A stretch of DNA of 45,773 nucleotides from the IMG/VR virus record IMGVR_UViG_3300033145_000637, positions 1 to 45,773 of that record; one strand, given 5' to 3'. The notes beneath the pieces are model-generated. The model did not search any database. It worked only from the letters and a program-made list of their open reading frames with translations, and had not been told where the DNA came from. This DNA is from a virus. A program made the translations under genes and the position numbers. Below are positions 31,957-40,329 of this stretch, piece after piece (within the stretch, counting starts at the first letter, position 1; the number at the start of each line of letters is the position of its first letter).

Positions 31957-31972
31957 TAACCCCATAAGGGGG
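31957..31972 (-). terminator. Weak terminator-like hairpin before the scaffold gene
   Basis: CCCC-TTAT-GGGG on the minus strand (about 31972-31961) forms a 4-bp G/C stem and is followed by TTATTATTATTTT. The U-run is interrupted. The hairpin may reduce read-through into the scaffold gene or stabilise a processed end. Confidence 0.3.
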
Positions 31973-31977
31973 CCATT

Positions 31978-32042
31978 AGAGCGCTCTGGTGAAGCAAATA
32001 GGATAAGAAAATTGTTAAACTTACCCAAAACCAAAGCGCTTT
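31978..32042. promoter_or_regulatory. Two AGCGCT-centred palindromes (possible operators)
   Basis: AGAGCGCTCT (31978-31987) and AAAGCGCTTT (32033-32042) are perfect 10-bp palindromes with the same AGCGCT core, spaced 55 bases centre to centre. Between them TTGGGT and TATCCT on the minus strand, 17 bases apart, could be a weak promoter for the head genes. A dimeric regulator could bind both sites, but none is identified. Confidence 0.4.
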
Positions 32043-32080
32043 AAAAGCCTCCCTATGATAACGTTAATTTTTCAAAGAAC

Positions 32081-32425
32081 TTATTTTTCGTTTTTCTGGG
32101 ACAACTCTTTCAGTCTTTTTTTCTGCTTTCCGAACTCTTTGCTTGAATAATATAACAACCGTCCCAACTCAAACTTCTGTCCCATTATTCTCATCAGTCC
32201 ATCTCTGTCATTTTCCATAATAGCTTTGAACGCCATGCCATCATCAAAGGATTTCATTATTCGCCTGTATCTTAATTGAATGTATGTATTGAATGCAGGG
32301 TTGTATGGATTCTGTCCAAGCCAAACCTTTAATGCTTCTTTCTCTTTGCCACCAAGGTCATCTTCAGGAAAATCTAACAGCTTAAATAAAACTCTAATAC
32401 AAAGATTTTTTATTTTCCGTTTCAT
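32081..32425 (-). CDS. Small hypothetical protein in the head block
   Basis: This 114-residue basic, helical protein starts MKRKIKNLCIRVLFKLLDFP and contains NPYNPAFNTYIQLRYRRIMK. There is no catalytic motif. The start overlaps the previous gene by 32 bases. Position between surface cassette and scaffold suggests a role in head assembly or packaging, without direct evidence. Confidence 0.5.
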   Translation of the reverse strand: MKRKIKNLCIRVLFKLLDFPEDDLGGKEKEALKVWLGQNPYNPAFNTYIQLRYRRIMKSFDDGMAFKAIMENDRDGLMRIMGQKFELGRLLYYSSKEFGKQKKRLKELSQKNEK

Positions 32426-32651
32426 AATTTAATATATCAAAGTGACCTGACACACTACTTCTTTTACTATCCTCATACTCGCTAAAACTAATCATCTTGA
32501 CCTTGACCTTTAAAATGTATGTCTTTCCCACTTCCCATTTTTTAATCTCAGGCATTTGTTTGTCGTTAACACCAAAAGACGGATAATACTTTCTAGGCAT
32601 CTCTCCATCTTCAGAGGGTAGTGATCGTTCAATTTTTGCTAGGCTCTTCAT
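32394..32651 (-). CDS. Small beta-rich head-block protein
   Basis: This 85-residue protein has a central strand-rich pattern (PEIKKWEVGKTYILKVKVKM, then SVSGHFDILNYE). Short proteins with W-E-V-G-K-T-Y-x-x-x-V-x-V are often found near portal and scaffold genes of environmental phages and seem to be structural. It is the first gene after the 38-bp promoter-like repeat at 32658-32695. Confidence 0.55.
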   Translation of the reverse strand: MKSLAKIERSLPSEDGEMPRKYYPSFGVNDKQMPEIKKWEVGKTYILKVKVKMISFSEYEDSKRSSVSGHFDILNYETENKKSLY

Positions 32652-32657
32652 TTATTT

Positions 32658-32695
32658 TTATTATATCACACTTTTAATTATAATACTATTCACAA
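32658..32695 (-). promoter_or_regulatory. Late-promoter-like 38-bp element, copy 2
   Basis: The minus strand reads TTGTGAATAGTATT, 11 variable bases, then TGTGATATAATAA. It includes an extended -10 (TGATATAAT). The same layout, with identical spacing, occurs at 40287-40324. This copy overlaps the stop of the 66-residue membrane protein gene and precedes the head block. Confidence 0.6.
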
Positions 32696-32890
32696 ATCCA
32701 ACTTCTTAATAACAATATCCATCTTGGTATTAAGAGCTGAAACCTGACCGACAACTGTTGTAAAACTGTGATTAAACTTATCAGTCAAATCATCCATTCG
32801 TCCTATCATATAACCAGCAACAGCCAAGCTGACTGTAACCACTATTCCCATTGTCCAATAAAACATTTTTCTTGTTAAATATCCGTTCAT
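32690..32890 (-). CDS. Small membrane protein with helical tail
   Basis: This 66-residue protein has one transmembrane helix at about residues 10-28 (FYWTMGIVVTVSLAVAGYMI) and a polar helical tail (MDDLTDKFNHSFTTVVGQVS). It is joined to the previous signal-peptide gene by two tiny ATGA-linked frames. It may be an accessory of the membrane/surface cassette, or a lysis accessory protein. Confidence 0.55.
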   Translation of the reverse strand: MNGYLTRKMFYWTMGIVVTVSLAVAGYMIGRMDDLTDKFNHSFTTVVGQVSALNTKMDIVIKKLDL

Positions 32891-32948
32891 TTTGCTATTG
32901 TTTTACCTATTGTTATTATTTCTGTCATGCTTTAATTAGTTTTTTCAT
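32887..32948 (-). other. Two ATGA-linked mini-frames (7 and 13 codons)
   Basis: The stop of the LamG-like gene overlaps ATG of MKKLIKA (32925-32948). The stop of that frame overlaps the ATG of MTEIITIGKTIAK (32887-32928), and its stop overlaps the ATG of the 66-residue gene. All three junctions are ATGA. The chain may serve to keep ribosomes moving between genes. Confidence 0.4.
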
Positions 32949-33745
32949 ATTTCACTTATCATTGGTTGAATGTTAGGGGGGGCTTCTGCTGGGGGTGCCG
33001 CTCCACAAGCACCTGTAAGAGTTGGCAAATTCCCTGATTGAAAAGTTGCTGAATTATAAGCGTCCATATCGTTAGAACCAGCTCCGTCTGTGCCGTTGTT
33101 GTTAAATCTCCAATGTCCGACTAGATTATCTTCCGTGCCAGCCATATAACAATCGTAGTTTTCATCAATTTCTGAGTCTGTCCGAACGTCATCCCAAACT
33201 CTCACATAAGCAATATATCCATCAAAGTTGTAATAGTCATCAAGCATAAGTTGACCCACCCAAATTCCATTATTATTGTCGGTTGTATTTGGAGTAGCTG
33301 TAAAAGTGTCAGTTCCGTCTGGTTGTCCGTCATAATAGAATGTTACAGTTGTGCCGTCATAAGTGTGGGCAATATGATGCCAAGCACCTACTGGAACTAT
33401 TGTATTAGAAAAAGCAGAACTCTCGCCATAAATACCAATTATTTGCTTGCAAGGATTATCATCACCTACATTCCAAGTCCAATCTTGAGAAGTAGCTCTT
33501 GTTCCGTAATCCAACATAGAATAAAAATTGTTATTAACTGGAACTGTTTCCATATAAATCCACGCTTCTGCAGAACGAGCAGTATTTCCATAAGGCACTC
33601 CATTGTCAGTATCACTTTGAAAGTAGTCGTCTGTGTCCTTTTCCATATCTGCTGTGTGAGTATTAGAAGCGGCATAAATATAATTTCCACTCAGATAGAA
33701 TGTAGTTATTAGAATTATTGCTATGAATGTTTTTAGTATTTTCAT
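32945..33745 (-). CDS. Secreted LamG/concanavalin-like domain protein
   Basis: This 266-residue protein has a signal peptide (MKILKTFIAIILITTFYLSG, AA-S cleavage region near 25-28) followed by a LamG-like jelly roll: AEAWIYMETVPVNN, GAWHHIAHTYDGTTVTFYYD, GQPDGT, GYIAYVRVWDDVRTDSEI, and HWRFNNNGTD near the end. Such domains bind sugars or proteins. The tail is Pro/Ala-rich. It is secreted or surface bound, which is unusual for a gene inside a phage head region. It overlaps the previous gene (ATGA). Confidence 0.8.
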   Translation of the reverse strand: MKILKTFIAIILITTFYLSGNYIYAASNTHTADMEKDTDDYFQSDTDNGVPYGNTARSAEAWIYMETVPVNNNFYSMLDYGTRATSQDWTWNVGDDNPCKQIIGIYGESSAFSNTIVPVGAWHHIAHTYDGTTVTFYYDGQPDGTDTFTATPNTTDNNNGIWVGQLMLDDYYNFDGYIAYVRVWDDVRTDSEIDENYDCYMAGTEDNLVGHWRFNNNGTDGAGSNDMDAYNSATFQSGNLPTLTGACGAAPPAEAPPNIQPMISEI

Positions 33746-34158
33746 GTTGAAGTTGCAATTATTTCTGGTAATGTTTCAACCACTCTTGGCTCCCAAGTGT
33801 GAAAATCTGCAAGCACGCCGTACCCATAAGACCTTTGGATTATCTCTGTATCTGTTCTTTCTTCAGTGAGTATCACATAGCCCTTTTCGCCCTTGTTCGT
33901 TATGTAGGTATTAGTTTTGAAAGTAAAAGATATATCACCTATTTTAGTATCTTCTAAAGTTTTGCCTTTTTCTAGTTTTGGATATTTGCCAGTTTTTACA
34001 AATTCTTCGTCTTGGTATTTTTCAATAGCCCAAACAATGTCCAATTCGTTTGTGAGGGTTGGCTCAGGTTTCGCCGCGAAAGCTACACCCAAAAGCCCTG
34101 TCGCTACCAAAAATCCCACGATTGTTTTTTTTAAATTTTCTTTAATCCAATTCATCAA
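33742..34158 (-). CDS. Secreted small protein
   Basis: This 138-residue protein begins with a signal peptide (MMNWIKENLKKTIVGFLVAT, GLLGVAFAA-K cleavage). A mixed alpha/beta part follows (NELDIVWAIEKYQDEEFVKT, GDISFTFKTNTYITNKGEKG). No known domain. It overlaps the genes on both sides by ATGA, so it is made together with the 963-residue surface protein and the LamG protein. Confidence 0.65.
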   Translation of the reverse strand: MMNWIKENLKKTIVGFLVATGLLGVAFAAKPEPTLTNELDIVWAIEKYQDEEFVKTGKYPKLEKGKTLEDTKIGDISFTFKTNTYITNKGEKGYVILTEERTDTEIIQRSYGYGVLADFHTWEPRVVETLPEIIATST

Positions 34159-37046
34159 TTTGCGGTTTCATAATAAAATGGTGTAATTGTTACCCTGTCG
34201 GGAGTTGTCGCTCCTGTCATTATTTCTATTTTAAAGCTCTCCCATTGAGTCCAAGTGTTGTTGGTAGTGGTTAAGGTCAAAACTCCTGTGGTGTCGCAGA
34301 TAGCTGTTACAGTTTCGTTTGTGCCGTCTGTTAACAAGACTGTGGCTGTGCCTGCAGAGTCATCAACCTTGCAGTAGAACCCAAGCAGAGTAATAGCAAA
34401 AGGAAAGTTTTGAACCAAAAAAGTAGATGAAGCTGTTGAGTAAGAATTGCCCGAGCCGTCTAGTGTGGTTGAAGCGATATTCCAACCCTTAGAAGAAGTG
34501 GAAGTGAAAGTATTTATCCTGCCGTTGCCGTAGATTTGAAATTGTCCTGTCGTTGTGTCCCAATCTGTTTCACCCACGCTGTCGCTTGTTTGGTCTTGCG
34601 GAATTTCTAATACTGCCGAGCCAAGGTCAAGTCGTCCTGTAGAAGTCAAATCAACAATAGAAATGTCGTCAAATGTTGAAGCTGTGGCTGTACTTGTGGC
34701 TGTGAAGTAAGAAGCTACTACTCCGCCGTTTACACTTAATTTTGCATAAGGCGAAGTGGTGCCGATGCCGACGTTGCCGCTCGGTAATGTAGTAATATAC
34801 TCTGTTCCAGGTAAAGAAACTGAACCCGAAGTACCTGCATAATTTATACCAAAAGAACCATCACCAGGGTCAGTATTAAAATACCATCCTCTACCATTCG
34901 CATAAGTGGACTCCAAAAGAAAACCTAATCCTGCATTGCCGTTGCCAGAAATTCGTATATCATCTACTCCAACAAAAACATCCAAGACATAAAGCGGTGT
35001 TGTTGTTCCAATACCCACTCTTCCGCTTGCGGTTGCTAGATATGTATAATTTGTTGTTGTCAGTTGTGTGCCCGAAGCGTTGCCGAAGGCAAGTTGTCCT
35101 GTGGTTGTGATTGCTCCTGCACCAACATCTATTGAAGTAAAACCCGAAGTGATTGAGCCAGAATTTAACGCGCCAGTTCCTATTAAGTTAGTTTGATTAG
35201 TGTCAAGATACGCTTCGTCTATTGCTGTGCCATTCCAAGTGCCTGAAGTGTAAGTTGTGGTATCTATATTGGTTGCCGAAAGATAAGTTGTAGAGGCGTT
35301 TACTGTCAGAGTTGAAGTTGCGATTATTGTGCCTGTGGTGAGAATGGTATTTGCTCCCATGTTAAGAGTTCCTGTCATTGTGTCGCTTCCATCTATATTA
35401 AAATAAAGAACGTGGTCATCATCTCCTAAACCTGAAAGATTGCCGTGGTCTGAAATTGTACCACCTGGGCTTGAAACAGGAGTAGTCCGAATATCTATCC
35501 ACTGGTCGCCACCTGCTGTTGGTAGAGCCGAAGCATCTCCTTTAAGAATTAAACAAGTAGTTTTTGGTTGATTGGCTAATCCTGTTGGAAGTGTTTGAGT
35601 TGCTCCGCCTGTAATTGCGGCGTTTACATTTGCATATTCAACAGTTGGTGCCATTGCGTGCATATCTTCATCTATTTGAAAAAACATCCAAGCATAGTAT
35701 TTTGAAGCAGTTGTAGAAGCCATTGAGCCAGAATCACACCAACTATCTTCTGTTATTTCTACCCCTGTCAAATAAACATCACCGCCACACCATATCCTTA
35801 TATCAGCTAATCGTGTTGTCGTTGCAGGTACAATATGTTCTTCGTGGACATCATGGTAATAAATACCAGAACTGATTTGAACATCAAAAGCATAAGTTAC
35901 ATCCGTATCTTCTGATACAACCATTCCACTTGTTACAACAATGGGGAATGTATTTGCCAACCCTGTTTCAATTCCGCTCTCGCGGACATTTATTAAAGAG
36001 TCTGTGTGAACATCCCAAATATCACCATCTTGAACATTTATAACTGCAACAGCAATTTCATTTCCACTAGGAGCCGTTGTATTTAAAGTTAAACCACTAC
36101 CGCTGACCCATTTTAAGTAATTTATATTATCATTTGTTGTGCCTGTGGAACCCGAAGCTGTTGTGTCCACAATAAGAGCATTTGCCTTATCGTAAATCTC
36201 ACCCACAGTCCAAGACACATTTGTTCCGCCCTCATCTGTAACTGTGATAGTATCCATTACACCTTTATTGGCTACATCTACTGTCCATTGATTAAGGGTT
36301 TCTTTCCCAAAACCAAAATATAATCCACCGCCTTGCCCTAGCCAAGTAGAAGTAGCAAAACCTGTTATAGACAAATCATCAGCGATTGTGGAAGTTGCAT
36401 TGCCTGTAATATTAAAAAGTCCTGACAAAGACAGATTTGTTCCTGACAAAAAAGTTGAAGAAGCATTTTTAGCAATTAAAAGTCCATCAAAGAATGAAGT
36501 TGAAGAAGCATATATTGAATCCTGAAACCAAACAGGGGTGGAAGTAGCTGATGTGTTTTCGTTGTAATTAGTTGAAGGTGTCCAAGCGAAAGGGTCGCCT
36601 GAACCTGCCGCGGCTCCACAAGCCCCACCACTTCCCGACACCTTTCCTGTGGTATCTACTTGCAAGCATTGTGTTGAGCCCGTGATTCCTGTAACGGTTA
36701 AATTTGTAGTTGAAGCGTTTGTGAAAAACGCGCTAAAAATCCGAGAAGTAGATGATCCGATGCCCCACGTTGGATCTACCAAGAATGCACCATTTATAGA
36801 TGAGCTGATACCTTCATCCGGATACCAGACAGGAAAGAAATTTAATCCGCCACCAATTCCACTTGACTCTACCTGTAAGCCCTTTGTTTCTTTTTTTAAT
36901 TCATCTATCTTGGCCATCTCTGATTCTATTCGGTCAGACTTGTTCTTGTTATAATAGCCGAGTGTCATGGCGCCCAAAAAAGCTAGGACACAAATAGTTC
37001 CAATTGATATTCGTATAAAATTATATTGTTTCTTTTTTTTTGCCAT
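34155..37046 (-). CDS. Membrane-anchored chimeric surface/fibre protein (963 aa)
   Basis: A signal anchor (about 11-30; IRISIGTICVLAFLGAMTLG) and short coiled coil (36-56) precede a long Ser/Thr-rich region with NASTTNLTVTG and NASSTFLSGTNLSLSG repeats. A phage-fibre-like segment lies near 533 (GNLSGLGDDDHVLYFN, then MTGTLNMGANTI). Two VGIGTTTP/VGIGTTSP modules lie near 677 and 759, and a C-terminal beta domain (about 870-963) has C-K-V-D and A-I-C-D cysteines. The VGIGTT and ASTT style is typical of CPR surface proteins in my experience. The chimera may be displayed on the infected host or on virions. It starts at the stop of the coiled-coil gene (TAATG) and overlaps the next gene. Confidence 0.75.
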   Translation of the reverse strand: MAKKKKQYNFIRISIGTICVLAFLGAMTLGYYNKNKSDRIESEMAKIDELKKETKGLQVESSGIGGGLNFFPVWYPDEGISSSINGAFLVDPTWGIGSSTSRIFSAFFTNASTTNLTVTGITGSTQCLQVDTTGKVSGSGGACGAAAGSGDPFAWTPSTNYNENTSATSTPVWFQDSIYASSTSFFDGLLIAKNASSTFLSGTNLSLSGLFNITGNATSTIADDLSITGFATSTWLGQGGGLYFGFGKETLNQWTVDVANKGVMDTITVTDEGGTNVSWTVGEIYDKANALIVDTTASGSTGTTNDNINYLKWVSGSGLTLNTTAPSGNEIAVAVINVQDGDIWDVHTDSLINVRESGIETGLANTFPIVVTSGMVVSEDTDVTYAFDVQISSGIYYHDVHEEHIVPATTTRLADIRIWCGGDVYLTGVEITEDSWCDSGSMASTTASKYYAWMFFQIDEDMHAMAPTVEYANVNAAITGGATQTLPTGLANQPKTTCLILKGDASALPTAGGDQWIDIRTTPVSSPGGTISDHGNLSGLGDDDHVLYFNIDGSDTMTGTLNMGANTILTTGTIIATSTLTVNASTTYLSATNIDTTTYTSGTWNGTAIDEAYLDTNQTNLIGTGALNSGSITSGFTSIDVGAGAITTTGQLAFGNASGTQLTTTNYTYLATASGRVGIGTTTPLYVLDVFVGVDDIRISGNGNAGLGFLLESTYANGRGWYFNTDPGDGSFGINYAGTSGSVSLPGTEYITTLPSGNVGIGTTSPYAKLSVNGGVVASYFTATSTATASTFDDISIVDLTSTGRLDLGSAVLEIPQDQTSDSVGETDWDTTTGQFQIYGNGRINTFTSTSSKGWNIASTTLDGSGNSYSTASSTFLVQNFPFAITLLGFYCKVDDSAGTATVLLTDGTNETVTAICDTTGVLTLTTTNNTWTQWESFKIEIMTGATTPDRVTITPFYYETAN

Positions 37047-37987
37047 TATGCAGTATAGACATCAATCTCCATCACTTGAGAACCAGTAGTACACTGGAAG
37101 AAAATCTTAACTCCTGAGAAGTCTAACCCCTCAGCTTCTCTTGAAGAATAAATTGGGTCTGTTTGATATGCTAATCCATCGCCAGAAGTAGGCATCTTGC
37201 CTGTCTGCCATGAGTGTAAGAATGCCTTATTCGTAGAGCGTAATTTTATTTGAAAGCCGACTGTGTTGGCTGGGAATGTATAAGAATACTCCGTGTTGGC
37301 GTTTACAATCGCCACGTTGGATGTTGTTGCTCCCCGTGCGGCCATTGCACTAGGACTACCAACACCACCACCAGAGGACCTTATGGACCGCAACTGCTCT
37401 GTGTCCAATTTAAATGTTTGAGGAATCACAACCTTGAAAGCCTTTAAATAAGTAATGATAGTGTCAAGCTTGCCCTCAACTCCTTTGTTTTTGTTCAACT
37501 TCAACTCTTTCAATATCATCTTTAGTCTGTCATCCAAGTCATCAATGCCGGACAAATCAATGTCAGTCGCTTCAAGTTTAATATTACTGATAGCTTTCTC
37601 TACCCTTCCGAGTAGTTTGTGAGTCTGCTTGTCTCCACTAAATAACTTTTTAGTTTCTGTTATGTGTTTTTCAATAGCAGTCGTGATCGCCTTAAGCTTT
37701 GGGTTCATTTCTGAAACAGCCCCAAAACCTTTTTCAGCATCAGACATTGCGAGCTTCAAATCATTAAGCCCAGTCTTTGCTTCGGTTTCTGACAGTCCCT
37801 TGATAGCATCAAGAATCTTATCAATCTTGATATGCTTTTCATCCTGAAGTTTCTCAACTGCGGCAGATGTCAAATCAATTCTCATCTCTCCTTGAGAGCG
37901 TTCGGTAGCATCAAAAAGTTTGTCTAGTTTTCTCCCTAGATGTAATGCCAACTCTTTTAAACCTGCTACTATTTTATGAGTATCCAT
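37046..37987 (-). CDS. Coiled-coil plus beta-domain structural protein
   Basis: This 313-residue protein is mostly helical with heptads at about 20-190 (LGRKLDKLFDATERSQGEMR and later stretches). A short linker (SSGGGVGSPSAMAARG) leads to a C-terminal beta domain (IVNANTEYSYTFPANTVGFQ, then KIFFQCTTGSQVMEIDVYT). It probably forms an elongated trimeric or dimeric fibre on the head or portal. The layout follows the portal gene and precedes the anchored surface protein. Confidence 0.55.
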   Translation of the reverse strand: MDTHKIVAGLKELALHLGRKLDKLFDATERSQGEMRIDLTSAAVEKLQDEKHIKIDKILDAIKGLSETEAKTGLNDLKLAMSDAEKGFGAVSEMNPKLKAITTAIEKHITETKKLFSGDKQTHKLLGRVEKAISNIKLEATDIDLSGIDDLDDRLKMILKELKLNKNKGVEGKLDTIITYLKAFKVVIPQTFKLDTEQLRSIRSSGGGVGSPSAMAARGATTSNVAIVNANTEYSYTFPANTVGFQIKLRSTNKAFLHSWQTGKMPTSGDGLAYQTDPIYSSREAEGLDFSGVKIFFQCTTGSQVMEIDVYTA

Positions 37988-38002
37988 ATTTTATTAAATT
38001 AA

Positions 38003-39994
38003 TTATTCTAAACCAAGCACCGACACTCCCTCTTCCGCAGGAGCCTCTCCTCCCTCTGGTGGAGCAGGTGGCGCTGGTGGATTATATTCATCAGTTGTTT
38101 CGCCATAGAGCTCAATTCGTTCTCCGAATAGCTTCTCTTTGTTTGTGGCCGCGTATTCTGGGAAGTATGTAAATATCCATTGATGCTTCTCGTCAACCTG
38201 TTCTGCTTTGGTGGCGAGTGACTGGTCCTCCAAACTCTTGGAGATAACTTGGAAGTCATATTCCCAATCATCAAAGTAATCAGAAGATGCTACTACCAGC
38301 TTATAGTTCACTCCCTCTTCTTCGGCCATTTGCTCACGTGCCTCAATTTCCTCGCGTGTAAATGCATCAAAGGGCTTTGTGCCATCCTTGGTCATCTTTG
38401 CCCTGTCTGAGCCAGCTGAGGCGATTTGAATGCCCAATGTACCGATAGAACCATCGGAAAAATCAACTTCATCAACTTCGTAGTAGTTTAGAGCCTCTTG
38501 AATCACATCTGCACTTTCTGGTCCAACTATTGTTTCATACTTAGGCGCAGTATAATTTTGGAGAATATTAAGGATTCGGAGCTCTGTTTTCTGTATCCAT
38601 AAATCCTTTAAGAACATAAATGGGATTTGTTTTAGTTTGCGAGCATACTCATCGGTTATAATAGCTTCGCGAGCTGTGCGCTTCTGTGCTCCTGCCTGAC
38701 CTCCTTGCATTGGGTCAACAGAGTTTTCGTCAACCATTTTCCATATGAGCTGAAGCATCGCCACATCACCAGAGTCAACTTTGGATTCTGGCATTGGCTT
38801 AACTTGATTCACATCAGGCACGTACCATTTGTTATCTTGATTTACCAACTCATCTTCAATGTCAAGAATATCTTTGTTGGCTAGTCCAACCAGCATGCCA
38901 GGAACTAATGAGCGATACCACTTGTCAAGAATTGTATTGATAGCTGTGTTAGATACGTCTTGCAATCCCTCGAGGATACCAGGTAGAGATTTACCACAAA
39001 AGAAATTCCTGTTTGCGAATGGTTCGAATATCATCTTGGCGAATGGATACTTCTTTTTCTTCTTGCCCCACAGTAATGGAGCTCTGAGCATCTCTACACC
39101 ATTAATCCATATCTCGTAAGTGTCTTGGAGGTTATTATAAAGCCGGACAACTTCATAGTGTGCATCTTCGCGAACCCGAGACTCCCATTTTTCATAATAA
39201 TAAGAATGAACATCTGAAGTGAACCGACCGGCTGTTTTTCTGTCTAAAACATATTTAAGGTTAGGGTTGTGCTTGAACTCCTGAATGAGCTCATCTTCTC
39301 CATAGTATTTTATCCAAGCTACCTTTGGTTGTTTTTGAACATCAGAAATGTACATGTCCCACCAAAAGAACTCCTCAATAGGCACTTCTAGTTCAATAGG
39401 TCTGTCGTCAACGAGTTCTTCTTTAACATCAAACTCTACTGCACCAGTAATTGGGTCAAAACTGTTGATAACTTTGCGTTCGTATTTTGTGCGAAGATAA
39501 CTATCGTATTTGATATAAGTTCCTTTGCCGGCCGCTCCCCACATATCGAAGAACACTTCTACCTCTGGGTTATCAACCTGTCTTGAGTGTCTGACTAGTT
39601 GCTTCATGGCTTCTGCCCTTTTAGCAGAAAAAAGCCCAAACCTATTGGTGGCTTTATAACTTAACTCAGGAATTTGTAGAGCTGTACCGGCAACGATTGC
39701 CTTTAATTTATTTCTAGTCTTAGGGTCAAAGAGGTTCTCTTGCCAATCATCCTTCCCTTGGGCCTCTCTAGTGAGTGTGTATCCATTGAGCCTACGGTCT
39801 GAATCATTCACATACTCAATGATTGTCCTGTCTCCCTCTCCATTGTTAAACTCCTTGTATTTTTCATTCTTAATATCGATCATGTAATCGATATCTTTGT
39901 AAGCTTCATCTCGCCTTTCACGAACATCCGCATCAGGACGATAACGCGCGGACCCTATCTTGTTAATCTCTTTAGAAGTTGATACGATTGCCAT
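38003..39994 (-). CDS. Portal protein (podovirus type)
   Basis: This 663-residue protein has the size and helical pattern of the large portals of short-tailed phages. Recognisable segments include an N-terminal helix with ERRDEAYKDIDYMIDI, the stretch VEVFFDMWGAAGKGTYIKYD, EVPIEEFFWWDMYIS, MIFEPFANRNFFCGKSLPGI, LQDVSNTAINTILDKWYRS, and an acidic Pro-rich C-terminus. It forms the dodecameric DNA channel of the head. The order TerL, kinase, co-chaperonin, portal is typical of a packaging block. It overlaps the small gene upstream by 23 bases. Confidence 0.82.
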   Translation of the reverse strand: MAIVSTSKEINKIGSARYRPDADVRERRDEAYKDIDYMIDIKNEKYKEFNNGEGDRTIIEYVNDSDRRLNGYTLTREAQGKDDWQENLFDPKTRNKLKAIVAGTALQIPELSYKATNRFGLFSAKRAEAMKQLVRHSRQVDNPEVEVFFDMWGAAGKGTYIKYDSYLRTKYERKVINSFDPITGAVEFDVKEELVDDRPIELEVPIEEFFWWDMYISDVQKQPKVAWIKYYGEDELIQEFKHNPNLKYVLDRKTAGRFTSDVHSYYYEKWESRVREDAHYEVVRLYNNLQDTYEIWINGVEMLRAPLLWGKKKKKYPFAKMIFEPFANRNFFCGKSLPGILEGLQDVSNTAINTILDKWYRSLVPGMLVGLANKDILDIEDELVNQDNKWYVPDVNQVKPMPESKVDSGDVAMLQLIWKMVDENSVDPMQGGQAGAQKRTAREAIITDEYARKLKQIPFMFLKDLWIQKTELRILNILQNYTAPKYETIVGPESADVIQEALNYYEVDEVDFSDGSIGTLGIQIASAGSDRAKMTKDGTKPFDAFTREEIEAREQMAEEEGVNYKLVVASSDYFDDWEYDFQVISKSLEDQSLATKAEQVDEKHQWIFTYFPEYAATNKEKLFGERIELYGETTDEYNPPAPPAPPEGGEAPAEEGVSVLGLE

Positions 39995-40253
39995 TTGTCA
40001 TGGGGTTTGCTTCTTTTGTTTTAGCTGTTAAGAATACAACACCAAAACGCCTCATGAGTGTTGATAGTTCACCAGAAAAAACAGTGATCAAGTACGGTCT
40101 GTTTGTCATCGGTATTTTCTGGTCAAATTCCATTTGAAAATTAAAAGGAAGCCCCTGTTCTGGCTTCGGTGTATTGGACTGCTTAACCTCTTTGGAGAGG
40201 TCACCAACCGACTTGGCTAATCCTAATATGAGTTCTCTATCTGCTTTTTTCAT
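39972..40253 (-). CDS. Small hypothetical protein before the portal
   Basis: This 93-residue protein (MKKADRELILGLAKSVGDLS) is helical at first and then has beta-like stretches (TNRPYLITVFSGELSTLMRR, FGVVFLTAKT). The end overlaps the portal start. It is the first gene after the promoter-like 38-bp element at 40287-40324 and carries an AGGAAG-like Shine-Dalgarno. Function unknown. Confidence 0.5.
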   Translation of the reverse strand: MKKADRELILGLAKSVGDLSKEVKQSNTPKPEQGLPFNFQMEFDQKIPMTNRPYLITVFSGELSTLMRRFGVVFLTAKTKEANPMTNGNRINF

Positions 40254-40286
40254 ATAAACGATATGTGCTTCCTATAAATTGTAATT

Positions 40287-40324
40287 GTAGTATATCACAA
40301 AACTAAAAAAAATACTATCCACAA
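40287..40324 (-). promoter_or_regulatory. Late-promoter-like 38-bp element, copy 1
   Basis: TTGTGGATAGTATT, 11 variable bases, then TGTGATATACTAC on the minus strand, containing an extended -10 TGATATACT. It has the same spacing as the element at 32658-32695. The start would be near 40282, upstream of the 93-residue gene and the portal. Confidence 0.6.
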
Positions 40325-40329
40325 GTGTC

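Noticed and set aside
31598-32044. 148-residue plus-strand Ser-rich frame
   Set aside because: It mirrors the acidic repeats of the scaffold gene; the Ser runs are an artefact of GAA/GAT codons read from the other strand.
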